Shown one piece after another: positions 36,363 through 44,977 of a stretch of 64,000 bases of DNA (the stretch's first letter is position 1; every line of letters begins with the position of its first letter). This DNA is from Saccharopolyspora sp. SCSIO 74807 (lineage in GTDB: Bacteria; Actinomycetota; Actinomycetes; Mycobacteriales; Pseudonocardiaceae), in the NCBI RefSeq assembly GCF_037023755.1, contig NZ_CP146100.1, positions 2,048,501-2,112,500 of the forward strand, written 5' to 3'. A program made the translations under genes and the position numbers. The notes under the pieces were generated by a model that did not search any database, was not told the DNA's origin, and saw only the letters and a list, made by a program, of their open reading frames with translations.

Positions 36363-36703
36363 TCCCTTCGCCGCCACCTGTTGAGATCGCCGGTTCCCAA
36401 TCATCGGGAGGCGCATCGGCGGGCCGCTTCTGCTCATCGCGGCTCCAGCGCTGTGCTCCCGGTGTCGGCGGAAAGCGGTGCACGTCACCGCGCAGTCCTT
36501 AGTGGACACTCTTGAGCTGCGGCGTGAGTCGATCTGAGTGGATCGCGTGGTTGCGCGACAGTGCTCCGCACGCGGACACCGGCGGCATTGCCGAAAATTC
36601 TCGCTTCCTCTGGGAAAAAACCCACCCGGCAGTGTGTCGCGGGGTTTGCGGTGCGATTCGTAGGCTGCGGCGAGCGAACCTGATCTTCGGGAGGTGTGTC
36701 CTG
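36363..36703. other. Intergenic region between menD and the M1 peptidase
   Basis: 341 bp with no supported gene. An upstream extension of the peptidase frame reaches 36512, but it lacks a start with ribosome site and a plausible signal peptide. Possible promoter elements: TAGGCT at 36661-36666 as -10. The peptidase Shine-Dalgarno GGGAGG is at 36689-36694. Confidence 0.5.
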
Positions 36704-38209
36704 GTGTTCCGACGACATGGACTGCGAGTCGCCGCCGCCACGTGCTGTGCCGCGGCCTTCCTCGCGCAGCCCGCGGCGGCGGGCACCGGGAGCCCGGGCG
36801 CACCGGGTCTGGGCGACCCGTACTTCCCGGAGTACGGCAACGGCGGCTACGACGTCTCGCACTACGACGTGCAGCTGCGCTACGACCCGGCCGATGATCA
36901 CCTGGCGGGGACCACGACGATCGTGGCGAACCCGACGCAGGACCTGTCCGCGTTCAACCTCGACTTCGCGCTCCCGGTGAAGTCGATCCGGGTCAACGGC
37001 GCGCCCGCCGAGTTCGGCCAGCGGGGCAGCGAGCTCACCGTGACGCCGTCGCAGGACCTGCCCGAAGGCGCGCCCGCCACCTTCGTCGTCGAGTACGCCG
37101 GGGTGCCCTCCAGCGTCGAGGTCGGCGGCACCAACCCGTGGATCCGGACACCGGACGGCGCGCTCGCGGCCGGTCAGCCCGAGATCTCCGCGTGGTGGTT
37201 CCCCGGCAACGACCACCCGCGGGACAAGGCCACCTTCGACATCTCGGTCGCGGTGCCGGACGGCACCAAGGTGGTCTCCAACGGCACCAACACCGACACC
37301 GAGTCGCAGGCCGGGTGGACCACCTGGAAGTGGCGCAACCCGAAGCCCACCGCGACCTACCTGGCCTTCATCGGCATCGGGCAGTACGCGGTCGAGACCA
37401 AGCCCGGCGCGTTCGGTCAGCAGTCGGTCACGGCGTACGCGGAGGATCTCGGGCCGAACGCCGGTGCGGCGCGGGCCAGCGTGGAACGCACCCCGGAGAT
37501 CTTGGAGTTCCTGTCCGGGCTGTTCGGCGAGTACCCGTTCCAGACCCAGGGCGGGCTCGTGTCCGCGTCGCAGGACATGGGCTTCGCGCTGGAGAACCAG
37601 GGGCGGCCCACCTACAGCCCGAAGTTCTTCGACGACGGCGCGAACACGTCCGTGGTGGTGCACGAGAACGCCCACCAATGGTTCGGCGACTCGGTGTCGG
37701 TGGACACCTGGCGCAACATCTGGCTCAACGAGGGCTTCGCGACCTACGCGGAGTGGCTCTGGTCGGAGGCGAAGGGCAACGGCACCGCGCAGGAGCTGTT
37801 CGACCACTATTACTCGGCACTTCCAGCGGACGACCCGTTCTGGCAGGTGCCGCCAGGTGATCCGGGTGTGGAGAACGTCTTCGGCGACGCCGTCTACGAC
37901 CGCGGTGCGATGACCTTGCACGCCTTGCGCAACGTCATCGGGGACGAGGCGCTGCTGGACGCGGTGCGCACCTGGGTCTCGGAGAAGCGGTATTCCAACG
38001 GGAAGATCGAGGACTTCATCGCGCTGGCCGAGCAGCGTTCCGGCAAGCAGCTCGACGAGTTCTTCCGGATCTGGCTGTTCACACCGGGCAAGCCCGCGCC
38101 GGGAGCGGACAGCGGGATCCCGGAGTCGGCGACCCGTGCCGGGAGCACACCGCCGAAGTCGGTGGCCGAGATCGACGCAACGCATCAGCGGGTGCACGAC
38201 CACCACTGA
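36704..38209 (+). CDS. Secreted M1-family zinc metallopeptidase
   Basis: 501 residues from GTG 36704, 9 nt after GGGAGG. Signal peptide ending near AQPAAA-GTG (~residue 29). The N-terminal beta domain begins YDVSHYDVQLRYDP. The catalytic domain has HENAH (His320, Glu321, His324) and, 19 residues after the last His, Glu343 in NEGFATYAEW, the full gluzincin zinc site. The substrate-recognition GAMEN box is altered to GFALEN. The long C-terminal helical domain of large M1 aminopeptidases is mostly absent, as in the short actinobacterial secreted forms. An exported protein-processing or nutrient role is likely; natural substrate unknown. Confidence 0.9.
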   Translation: MFRRHGLRVAAATCCAAAFLAQPAAAGTGSPGAPGLGDPYFPEYGNGGYDVSHYDVQLRYDPADDHLAGTTTIVANPTQDLSAFNLDFALPVKSIRVNGAPAEFGQRGSELTVTPSQDLPEGAPATFVVEYAGVPSSVEVGGTNPWIRTPDGALAAGQPEISAWWFPGNDHPRDKATFDISVAVPDGTKVVSNGTNTDTESQAGWTTWKWRNPKPTATYLAFIGIGQYAVETKPGAFGQQSVTAYAEDLGPNAGAARASVERTPEILEFLSGLFGEYPFQTQGGLVSASQDMGFALENQGRPTYSPKFFDDGANTSVVVHENAHQWFGDSVSVDTWRNIWLNEGFATYAEWLWSEAKGNGTAQELFDHYYSALPADDPFWQVPPGDPGVENVFGDAVYDRGAMTLHALRNVIGDEALLDAVRTWVSEKRYSNGKIEDFIALAEQRSGKQLDEFFRIWLFTPGKPAPGADSGIPESATRAGSTPPKSVAEIDATHQRVHDHH

Positions 38210-38257
38210 TCGCTCGCCGGACGCGCCGCCCACCTGCGCGCGGGCCGGGCGGTGCGT

Positions 38258-39565
38258 TCAGGCGTCGCCTTCCAGGGCTTCGCGAATCGGACGCAGTTTC
38301 GCCGCGGCCTCGGCGACCTCTTGATCGGGATCGGAGCCCGTGACGATGCCGCCGCCGGCGAACAGCCGGACCGTGCTGCCGCCGTCCGGCACTGCGGCGC
38401 TGTCGCCCGGCTGGTGCTCGATCTGCGCGCAGCGCAACGCGAGACCCAGCGCACCGTTGCCTGCTCCGTCGACCCAGCCGACCGGGCCGGTGTACCGGCC
38501 GCGGTCCATGGGCTCGAGCTTCTCGATGAGTTCGACCGCTTCGGCGGTCGGAGTGCCACCGACGGCTGCGGTCGGGTGCAGCGCGGAGGCCAGCCGCAGC
38601 AGTGCGGCGACGCCGTTGCTCGCCGCGTGCTGGTGCAGTTCGCCGCTGATCAGCGAAGCCAGGTGCAGCACGTTGCGCAGCCGCAACACCTCCGGCTGCG
38701 CAGGCACCGCCAGCTCCCCGCAGAACGGGCGCAGTTCCGCGGCGACCGATTCCGTGGCGAACGCGTGCTCCGCGCGGTCCTTGGCCGAGTCGAGCAAACC
38801 CGCGGCCAGTTCGTCGGCGCTGACGCCCGGACGGGGCCAGGCCGTCCCGGCCAGCACGTGCGAGCGCACCCGGTGCCCGGTGCGCTCCAGCAGCAGCTCC
38901 GGTGTGGCACCGACCAGCCCGTCGACCGCGAACGTCCAGCAGCTCGGATACCGCCTGGCCAGGTTGTCCAGCAGGAACCGCGGATCCAGCGGTTCCGAGG
39001 TCTCGGCCAGCAGGTCGTGCGCGAGCACCACCTTCCGCACCTCGCCGCCATTGGCCAGCGTCCGCACCGCCTCGGCGACCACGTCGCGGTATCCGGTGGC
39101 GGGCAACCGGCCGTCGCCGTAGCGCACGGTTCCCGGTCCGTGCACCGGCAGCACCGGTTCGTCGGCTGCGTTTCCGTCGGCGGCGTCTTCGCCGACGGTG
39201 GTGATCCAGCGGACGCCGTCCCGCTGGCCGATCACCACCCGAGGCACCAGCAGCACGGAATCTCCCGGCTGGTCACCGAACGCCAAGCTGGTGAACGCGA
39301 CGGGACCGGTGCCGGGCAGCCGGACCTCGTCGTCGACGTCCATCCGTGCGCACAGCTCGTGCCAATACGTGTCGGTCTCGGCGAAGCGGTCCGGTCCAGC
39401 GGTGTCGAACCTGGCGGCCACGCCCCAGCCGACCAGCCCGGACCCGTCCCGCACCCAGCTCATCGCGGCGCGGTTCGGCAGCAGGTCCAGCAGCGGGCGG
39501 TGGTAGCGGGGATCGTCGTCGGGGATCTCGCGGGTGCGGACGCGGAGAGGGCTCGGGGTCGCCAC
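38258..39565 (-). CDS. menF: Isochorismate synthase
   Basis: 435 residues. Chorismate-binding fold; converts chorismate to isochorismate. Conserved parts: VRKVVLAHDLL, ELLLERTGHRVRSHVLAGTAWPRPG, SAKDRAEHAF, HPTAAVGGTPTAEAVELIEKLEPMDRGRYTGPVGW region, and LFAGGGIVTGSDPDQEVAE. The menaquinone context favours MenF; an EntC/siderophore role is possible in principle, but no siderophore genes are near. The GTG is 7 nt after TACCCT (minus strand, 39573-39578), a likely leaderless start. Divergent from the DUF3592 gene by 63 bp. Confidence 0.93.
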   Translation of the reverse strand: MATPSPLRVRTREIPDDDPRYHRPLLDLLPNRAAMSWVRDGSGLVGWGVAARFDTAGPDRFAETDTYWHELCARMDVDDEVRLPGTGPVAFTSLAFGDQPGDSVLLVPRVVIGQRDGVRWITTVGEDAADGNAADEPVLPVHGPGTVRYGDGRLPATGYRDVVAEAVRTLANGGEVRKVVLAHDLLAETSEPLDPRFLLDNLARRYPSCWTFAVDGLVGATPELLLERTGHRVRSHVLAGTAWPRPGVSADELAAGLLDSAKDRAEHAFATESVAAELRPFCGELAVPAQPEVLRLRNVLHLASLISGELHQHAASNGVAALLRLASALHPTAAVGGTPTAEAVELIEKLEPMDRGRYTGPVGWVDGAGNGALGLALRCAQIEHQPGDSAAVPDGGSTVRLFAGGGIVTGSDPDQEVAEAAAKLRPIREALEGDA

Positions 39566-39628
39566 TCCGCCGAGGGTATGCGCACTGCCCCGCGGTAGCC
39601 GAGGTCCGGCTCCCTACAATCGGCGGCC

Positions 39629-40117
39629 GTGGCGAGCGAAGCGGAGTCGGAAGCGGCCGGCGGTGCGGGCGGGACCGCGGCATCTCGTTGGCCCGCGCAC
39701 CGGGTGCGCCGCGTCGGGGCCCGGGCGGTGCTGGCGCTGGGCGTGCTGATCAGCTTGCTGGGCCTGTCGGTCGTGGTGGCCTGCGCGATCGACGACCGCA
39801 CGATCTCCGAATCCCGCGGCAGCGGCGTCGCCGAAGTGGTCGGCACGTCGATGACCCGCACGGTCGTCCGGTTCAGCACCCCGGAAGGCGGCGTCTACAT
39901 CCCGGCGAACGGGGTGCTCTACCCGGCCGGTTTGCAGAAGGGCCAGTACGTGCAGGTCGAGTACGACACCCGCAACCCCGACCTGGTGCGCGTCGCCGGC
40001 CGCGGCATGGTGCTCTCGCTGCTGCCGGTGGCCGGTGTGCTCGTCGTGCTCTGGCTGGTCGTGTTGCCGGCGTGGTGGTTGTTGCGCCGCTCCGCCGAGC
40101 GCTCCGCAGGCAGCTGA
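39629..40117 (+). CDS. DUF3592-type membrane protein
   Basis: 162 residues. Two TM helices (near residues 30-52 and 127-148) flank an extracytoplasmic beta-rich domain with GTSMTRTVVRFSTPEGGVYIP and QYVQVEYDTRNPDLVRVAG, the DUF3592 pattern. GTG lies 8 nt after TACAAT (39615-39620), so leaderless translation is likely. Mycobacteria have a similar protein near menD (Rv0556). Function unknown. Confidence 0.87.
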   Translation: MASEAESEAAGGAGGTAASRWPAHRVRRVGARAVLALGVLISLLGLSVVVACAIDDRTISESRGSGVAEVVGTSMTRTVVRFSTPEGGVYIPANGVLYPAGLQKGQYVQVEYDTRNPDLVRVAGRGMVLSLLPVAGVLVVLWLVVLPAWWLLRRSAERSAGS

Positions 40118-40235
40118 TCCGGGGAATCCGTCCCTTCTGCGCCGCCTCGGGCGGGTTCACAGTGGAGCCGTGATCCCGAGACGCGGGTGTTTTCGCGGGC
40201 GCCGACGCCGGCACCGCCGTGAGGTGGTGAGCGAG

Positions 40236-41195
40236 ATGAACGCAGTGAGCTTCGACTCCGGACCGGGACATCCCATCGAGCGGACCCGCATCAGGCCGGT
40301 GGGCAGGCAGCAGCCGGCCGGTTCCGGCGGCCACGCCACCGAGCGGGACACCGGCGCTGACCAGCAGCGCGGCTGGGTGCTGGGGACACCGCCGTCGCGG
40401 ATCGTGAACCGTTCGGTCCCGCCGGGCGTCGCCGCCGTGGACCTCGCGCAGTACGGCCTGATGCTCGGCGATGACGCGTTGCTGATGGCGCACCGGCTTT
40501 CCGGTTGGGGCGTGCGCGGGCCGGACCTGGAGGAGAGCGCCGCGCTGGCGGGCATCGCGATCGACCTGCTGGACCAAGCGCGGACGCTGCTGTCCCGCGC
40601 GGCGGAACTCACCGGTGCGGACGTCGATCGGCTCGCCTACCACCGGGACAGCGGTCAGTTCCGGAACGTCCGGCTCGCCGAGATCGACTGCGGGCCGGGG
40701 CCGGGTGGTGATTTCGCCGGCACGATCGGCAGGTTGCTGCTGTTCGCCACCTGGCGGCACGCGATTTTCGAGCGGCTGGCGAGCAGCCGGGATCCGGTGC
40801 TCAGCGACATCGCCCAGCGGTGCGGGCAGGACCTGCGCAGGCACCGGGAACACGCCGCGCAGTGGGTGATCCTGCTCGGCGACGGCGAATCCCGGCGGCG
40901 GATGCCGGCGGCGCTGCACCGGTTGTGGCCGCTCGCCGGGGAGTTGTTCGCCGCACACCCGGTGGAGGTCAGGTTGGCCGAGGCGGGTGCGGCGGTGCAT
41001 CCGGATTCGGTGCGCACCGACGTGGCCACCGCCGTGGACGAGGCGTTGTCGGTGGCCCGGCTCCAGTTGCCGGACTTGGCGCGGGCCGAGTTCTCCGAAC
41101 GCGGCGGCCGGTACGGGGTGCACACCGAGTCGATGCCGTTCGTGCTCGCGGACATGCAGCACCTGGTGCGCGCGGACCCGGTCGAAATGTCCTGA
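40236..41195 (+). CDS. Orphan PaaC-like protein (ring-1,2-phenylacetyl-CoA epoxidase subunit fold)
   Basis: 319 residues from ATG 40236 behind GAGGTGG. The first ~60 residues are polar and unique. The rest is a helical ferritin-like fold: VDLAQYGLMLGDDALLMAHRLSGWGVRGPDLEES, IAIDLLDQARTLLSRAAEL, FAGTIGRLLLFATWRHAIFERL, and RRHREHAAQWVILLGDGE. These match the structural, non-catalytic PaaC/PaaI subunit pattern. No paaA, paaB, paaD, paaE or other phenylacetate gene is in the window. Possible roles are a moonlighting or repurposed ferritin-like protein near menaquinone genes. Family assignment is by motif memory. Confidence 0.75.
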   Translation: MNAVSFDSGPGHPIERTRIRPVGRQQPAGSGGHATERDTGADQQRGWVLGTPPSRIVNRSVPPGVAAVDLAQYGLMLGDDALLMAHRLSGWGVRGPDLEESAALAGIAIDLLDQARTLLSRAAELTGADVDRLAYHRDSGQFRNVRLAEIDCGPGPGGDFAGTIGRLLLFATWRHAIFERLASSRDPVLSDIAQRCGQDLRRHREHAAQWVILLGDGESRRRMPAALHRLWPLAGELFAAHPVEVRLAEAGAAVHPDSVRTDVATAVDEALSVARLQLPDLARAEFSERGGRYGVHTESMPFVLADMQHLVRADPVEMS

Positions 41196-41349
41196 TCATC
41201 GTTGACGAATGAGTACTTTCCCGGACGAAATCCGGGCCGTGCCGGGTGCACTGTGGAGGCGGTGTCGCCGAAGATCCCCCGCCGTGGTCCGCCACCGACG
41301 CAAGGGGCGAGATCGGTGCGCGGAAGCCAAGCGGAAGGCACACCTGGTG

Positions 41350-42171
41350 ATGAACGCTTTGTGGTCGGCGGTGCTGGCCGGTGCGGTCGCGGGCGCGCTT
41401 GCTGCGGCGCTGCTGCGGCTGTTGAGCGCGCGCAGCAGCCGGACCACGTCCGCGCCGGCTCCGGTGCGACCGGCCCGCTACGACTGTTGGGCGCGTGACC
41501 TGGACCGTTGTGAGCAAGCCGTGTCGCGCGCTGCGAGCGCGGTGCATTCGGTCTCGTCCGCGCCCGCCCGCGAGGGACTGCTCATGGTGGTCCGGCGGAT
41601 GGACGCCGAGCTGCCGAACGTGGCCGCGCTGGTCGAGCTGGGGCGCGGTTTGGCGGCCGAGAACCCGCCGGAGCAGGCGCGCGGCGCCCAGGTGCGGGGA
41701 CGGGTCCGCGGGCAGGTCGCCGATGCCGCCGAACGCTTCGGCTCGATCGCCGAGGAGCTGTTGGAGATCGTTCAGCGGCTGGTGGCGGATCCGGACCTGT
41801 CCCGCCTGCGCGGTGACGTCGCGGTGCTGCGCGACCAGTTCCCGCTGCTGCGGCCGATGTCCGCGGTTCTCCGGCAGGAACCTGCCGCGCCGATGCCGCC
41901 GGAGCCCGCTGCGCCGGGACCCGAGAGGTCGGAACCCGAGCGGGACTTGGGCGCTGAGATTCGGGAGCCGGGGCACCGCCTACCTGTCCGCTGGAAACCT
42001 GATCAGCCGGTCGCCTGCCGCCACCAGTCCAGCACTTCACCGGCCACCGCAGGCGCCGCCACCAGCAGCCCGCCCGCGGGCAGCGGCGACGGCTCACCGC
42101 GCCGATCCAGCACGGCGGCACCGGACTCCGCGGCCAGCGACAACGCACCGGCCACGTCCCACTCCTCGTAG
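41350..42171 (+). CDS. Membrane-anchored helical protein, C-terminus overlapping the opposite gene
   Basis: 273 residues if begun at ATG 41350 (GCGGAAGG lies 11 nt upstream); the frame is open further upstream. One N-terminal TM (LWSAVLAGAVAGALAAALLRLL), then a long helical region with regularly spaced leucines, Ala-rich, no known domain. From about residue 218 the protein is the complement of the oppositely oriented inositol-phosphatase gene (42003-42171), giving a Ser/Pro/Ala-rich tail. Such a 169-bp convergent overlap is unusual and may mean a lost stop codon or a sequencing frameshift. Function unknown. Confidence 0.6.
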   Translation: MNALWSAVLAGAVAGALAAALLRLLSARSSRTTSAPAPVRPARYDCWARDLDRCEQAVSRAASAVHSVSSAPAREGLLMVVRRMDAELPNVAALVELGRGLAAENPPEQARGAQVRGRVRGQVADAAERFGSIAEELLEIVQRLVADPDLSRLRGDVAVLRDQFPLLRPMSAVLRQEPAAPMPPEPAAPGPERSEPERDLGAEIREPGHRLPVRWKPDQPVACRHQSSTSPATAGAATSSPPAGSGDGSPRRSSTAAPDSAASDNAPATSHSS

Positions 42172-42863
42172 GCGTCCAGCACCGCGGCCATGGCGTGGCC
42201 CAGCGCCACCTGCGTGATCGCCAGCGCGGGCGAGCCCAGCAACCGGACTCCCACTTGCGCGGCGGCCGCATTGCTGATGAACCGGTCTATGCCCGGCCAC
42301 GGGCCGCTGCGGGTGAGCTCGGTGCACACGATGCCCGCGCGGGTGTCCTGCCGGTCCGCCAACCGCACCGGGCTGCCGTTCGCCCGCATCCCGCGGTCCC
42401 GCGCGGCCGCGTAGATCTGCGAGCGGTACGGGTCGGCGACCACGCCCACCACCGGCCCGTGCTCGTCGAGCATCGCCAGGCTGTAGGCGCACCACGGCAA
42501 CCCGGCCACGTAGTTCGCTGTGCCGTCCACCGGGTCCACCGACCAGCGGTAACGCGCCGAGGAGCCGCGTGCGGTGAGCTGTTCGGCGACGGTCGTGCCC
42601 GCGTCGGGCGTGGAGTCGAATTCCTCGCCGAACACCGGCACGCCGGGGAATTCGTCGGCGAGCACGCGCCTGGTGTGCCGTTCCAGGGTGCGCCCGGTGT
42701 CGGTCACCCAGTCGAACGGCGAGTCGGTGTCGGCCGGGCTGGCGCCCCGCCCGGCCGTCGCGGTGATCACGTCCGCCGCATCGTTCGCGAGGCGCCCGGC
42801 GACTTCCAGCGCGCGCGACAACAGCCCGGGTTCGATGCGCGGTTGGGAGGGCAAGACCGTCAT
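42003..42863 (-). CDS. Inositol monophosphatase-family phosphatase
   Basis: 286 residues from ATG 42863 behind GGAG. Mg-dependent phosphatase motifs: the metal Glu in VFGEEF, SVDPVDGTANYVAGLPW (DPxDGT), and EEWDVAGALSLAAESG (WDxAA-like). The family covers inositol-1-phosphatases, histidinol-phosphatase HisN, PAP phosphatases and fructose-bisphosphatases. With the neighbouring mannosyltransferase, a role in phosphatidylinositol mannoside supply is plausible but unproven. Confidence 0.9.
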   Translation of the reverse strand: MTVLPSQPRIEPGLLSRALEVAGRLANDAADVITATAGRGASPADTDSPFDWVTDTGRTLERHTRRVLADEFPGVPVFGEEFDSTPDAGTTVAEQLTARGSSARYRWSVDPVDGTANYVAGLPWCAYSLAMLDEHGPVVGVVADPYRSQIYAAARDRGMRANGSPVRLADRQDTRAGIVCTELTRSGPWPGIDRFISNAAAAQVGVRLLGSPALAITQVALGHAMAAVLDAYEEWDVAGALSLAAESGAAVLDRRGEPSPLPAGGLLVAAPAVAGEVLDWWRQATG

Positions 42864-43083
42864 GCCGCTCCAGCGTGCGCGCTGCGGGTGACCGGGGCGC
42901 TACGCGGAGGTGGACGTGAATGGGAGTCGCGACGAGCGTTCCGTGGCGGTACCGCGCCACCTGCGAAGGACCACCTGCGGGATCAAGAGCCGCCTGCGTG
43001 TTGGGAGGAGTTTCGGAAGACGTTGGGCCTGCCGTCACGTGGCGGTCGTCTGGGCGCCGGGATGGCTCGCCACGGTGTGCACC

Positions 43084-44214
43084 GTGCGGATCGCCATCGT
43101 GTCGGAAAGCTTTCTGCCGCAGGTCAACGGGGTCACGAACTCCGTGTTGCGGGTGGTCGAGCACGTGCGCCGCCGAGGCGGCCAGGCCCTCGTGATCGCC
43201 CCGGGTGCCGGCCCGGAGGAGCACGAAGGAACCCCCGTGATCCGGCTGCCCGCCGTGGACCTGCCGGTGGTCTCGTCGCTGCCGATCGGGTTCCCGACCC
43301 GCCGGTTGCTGCTCGCGATGCAGGAGTTCGGCCCGGACCTCGTGCACCTGGCATCGCCGTTCGTGGTCGGGGCGCGCGGCTTGGCGGCGGCGCGCAAGCT
43401 CGGTGTGCCGTCGGTCGCGGTTTACCAGACCGATGTCGCCGGATTCGCCGAGTCCTACGGGCTCGGGCTGACCGCGCGGGCGGCTTGGCGCTGGACGCGG
43501 CGGTTGCACTGCGGCGCGGACCGCACGCTGGCGCCGTCCACCTGGGCGGCCGAAGCCTTGCGCGAGCGCGGGATTCCGCGAGTGCACCGCTGGGGCCGCG
43601 GCGTCGACACCGCGCGGTTCGCGCCGGGCAAGCGGGATCGGGCGTTGCGCGCCGAACTCGCTCCGAACGGCGAACTGCTCGTCGGCTACGTGGGCAGGCT
43701 CGCGCCGGAGAAGCACATCGAAAGGTTGGCCGCGCTGCACGACGTGCCGGGTGTGCGGGTCGTGGTGGTCGGCGACGGGCCGCAGCGCCAAGACCTCGCC
43801 GAGCAGTTGCCGGACGCCGCGTTCCTCGGCTTGCAGACCGGAGAGGAACTGGCGCGGATCTACGCGAGCCTGGACGTGTTCGTGCACACCGGCCCGTACG
43901 AGACGTTCTGCCAGGCGGTGCAGGAGGCGATGGCTTCCGGCGTTCCCGCGATCGCACCGGACGCCGGTGGCCCGCGCGATCTCGTGCAGCCCGGACGCAC
44001 CGGTTACCTGCTGCCCCCGCACGACCCGGACGCGCACGCGCAGGCGTTGCGGGATGCGGTGCAGGCGCTTCGGGATCCGCTGCTGCGTGCGAGGTTCGGT
44101 TCGGCCGCGCGCAATTCCGTCGCGCAACGCACGTGGCCTGCCGTGTGCGAAGAACTCATCGAGCACTACGCGGAGGTCATCGGGCGTCCGCGCGACGACC
44201 GGATGGCCGCGTGA
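43084..44214 (+). CDS. GT4 glycosyltransferase, GDP-mannose-dependent alpha-mannosyltransferase-like
   Basis: 376 residues from GTG 43084 ([20 protein letters not shown]); GTG 43075 would add three. GT-B fold: N-terminal acceptor domain with [13 protein letters not shown], and a C-terminal donor domain with [16 protein letters not shown] and the retaining GT4 EX7E motif in [21 protein letters not shown]. Resembles the mycobacterial MgtA/PimB' group (Rv0557 lies beside menaquinone genes in M. tuberculosis). It probably mannosylates a glycolipid on the inner leaflet. No clear ribosome site. The 190 bp upstream hold no gene. Confidence 0.9.
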   Translation: MRIAIVSESFLPQVNGVTNSVLRVVEHVRRRGGQALVIAPGAGPEEHEGTPVIRLPAVDLPVVSSLPIGFPTRRLLLAMQEFGPDLVHLASPFVVGARGLAAARKLGVPSVAVYQTDVAGFAESYGLGLTARAAWRWTRRLHCGADRTLAPSTWAAEALRERGIPRVHRWGRGVDTARFAPGKRDRALRAELAPNGELLVGYVGRLAPEKHIERLAALHDVPGVRVVVVGDGPQRQDLAEQLPDAAFLGLQTGEELARIYASLDVFVHTGPYETFCQAVQEAMASGVPAIAPDAGGPRDLVQPGRTGYLLPPHDPDAHAQALRDAVQALRDPLLRARFGSAARNSVAQRTWPAVCEELIEHYAEVIGRPRDDRMAA

Positions 44215-44240
44215 GAGCTCGCGGCACGTAGGCTGCGAGC

Positions 44241-44936
44241 GTGTCTCGGGCCGGTTTGGACAAGGACCCTCGCGAGGTCGCCGCGATGTTCGACGGCGTC
44301 GCGAAGCGCTACGACCTGACCAACACGGTGCTGTCGTTCGGCCAGGACCGGCACTGGCGGCGCGTCACCCGCGAAGCGCTGGCGCCCGAGCCGGGCGAGC
44401 GGGTGCTCGACCTGGCCGCGGGCAGCGGCGTCTCGACCGCGGAGTTCGCCGAGTCCGGCGCGTGGTGCGTGGCGGCCGACTTCTCGCTCGGGATGCTCTC
44501 GGTCGGCCGCGACCGGGGGTTGCCGCTGGTGGCCGCGGACGCGCTGCGGCTGCCGTTCGCCGACGCCGCGTTCGACGCGGTGACGATCTCGTTCGGGCTG
44601 CGCAACCTGGTGGACACGGTCGCGGGACTGCGTGAGATGGCGCGCGTGGTGCGCCCCGGCGGGCGGCTCGTGGTGTGCGAGTTCTCCACGCCCACCTGGG
44701 AACCGTTCCGGACGGTCTACATGAACTACGTGATGCGCGCGTTGCCGCCGATCGCCCGCGCGGTCTCGTCCAACCCGGACGCCTACGTCTACCTCGCCGA
44801 GTCGATCCGGGCGTGGCCGCACCAGCCCGCGCTGGCCGCGAAGATCGGCTCCGCCGGTTGGTCGAAGGTCGCTTGGCGCGACCTGATGGGCGGCGCGGTG
44901 GCGGTGCACCGCGCGTTCAAACCCGAACTCGGCTGA
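44241..44936 (+). CDS. menG: Demethylmenaquinone methyltransferase
   Basis: 231 residues, UbiE/MenG family. Adds the C-methyl group to demethylmenaquinone using SAM. N-terminus [24 protein letters not shown] is typical. SAM motif [16 protein letters not shown] is followed by [36 protein letters not shown] is 6 nt after TAGGCT (44229-44234), a likely leaderless start. Confidence 0.95.
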   Translation: MSRAGLDKDPREVAAMFDGVAKRYDLTNTVLSFGQDRHWRRVTREALAPEPGERVLDLAAGSGVSTAEFAESGAWCVAADFSLGMLSVGRDRGLPLVAADALRLPFADAAFDAVTISFGLRNLVDTVAGLREMARVVRPGGRLVVCEFSTPTWEPFRTVYMNYVMRALPPIARAVSSNPDAYVYLAESIRAWPHQPALAAKIGSAGWSKVAWRDLMGGAVAVHRAFKPELG

Positions 44937-44977
44937 GCAGCCCGCGTTCGCTCCGGGAGCGGCGCTGCTGAGCATGA

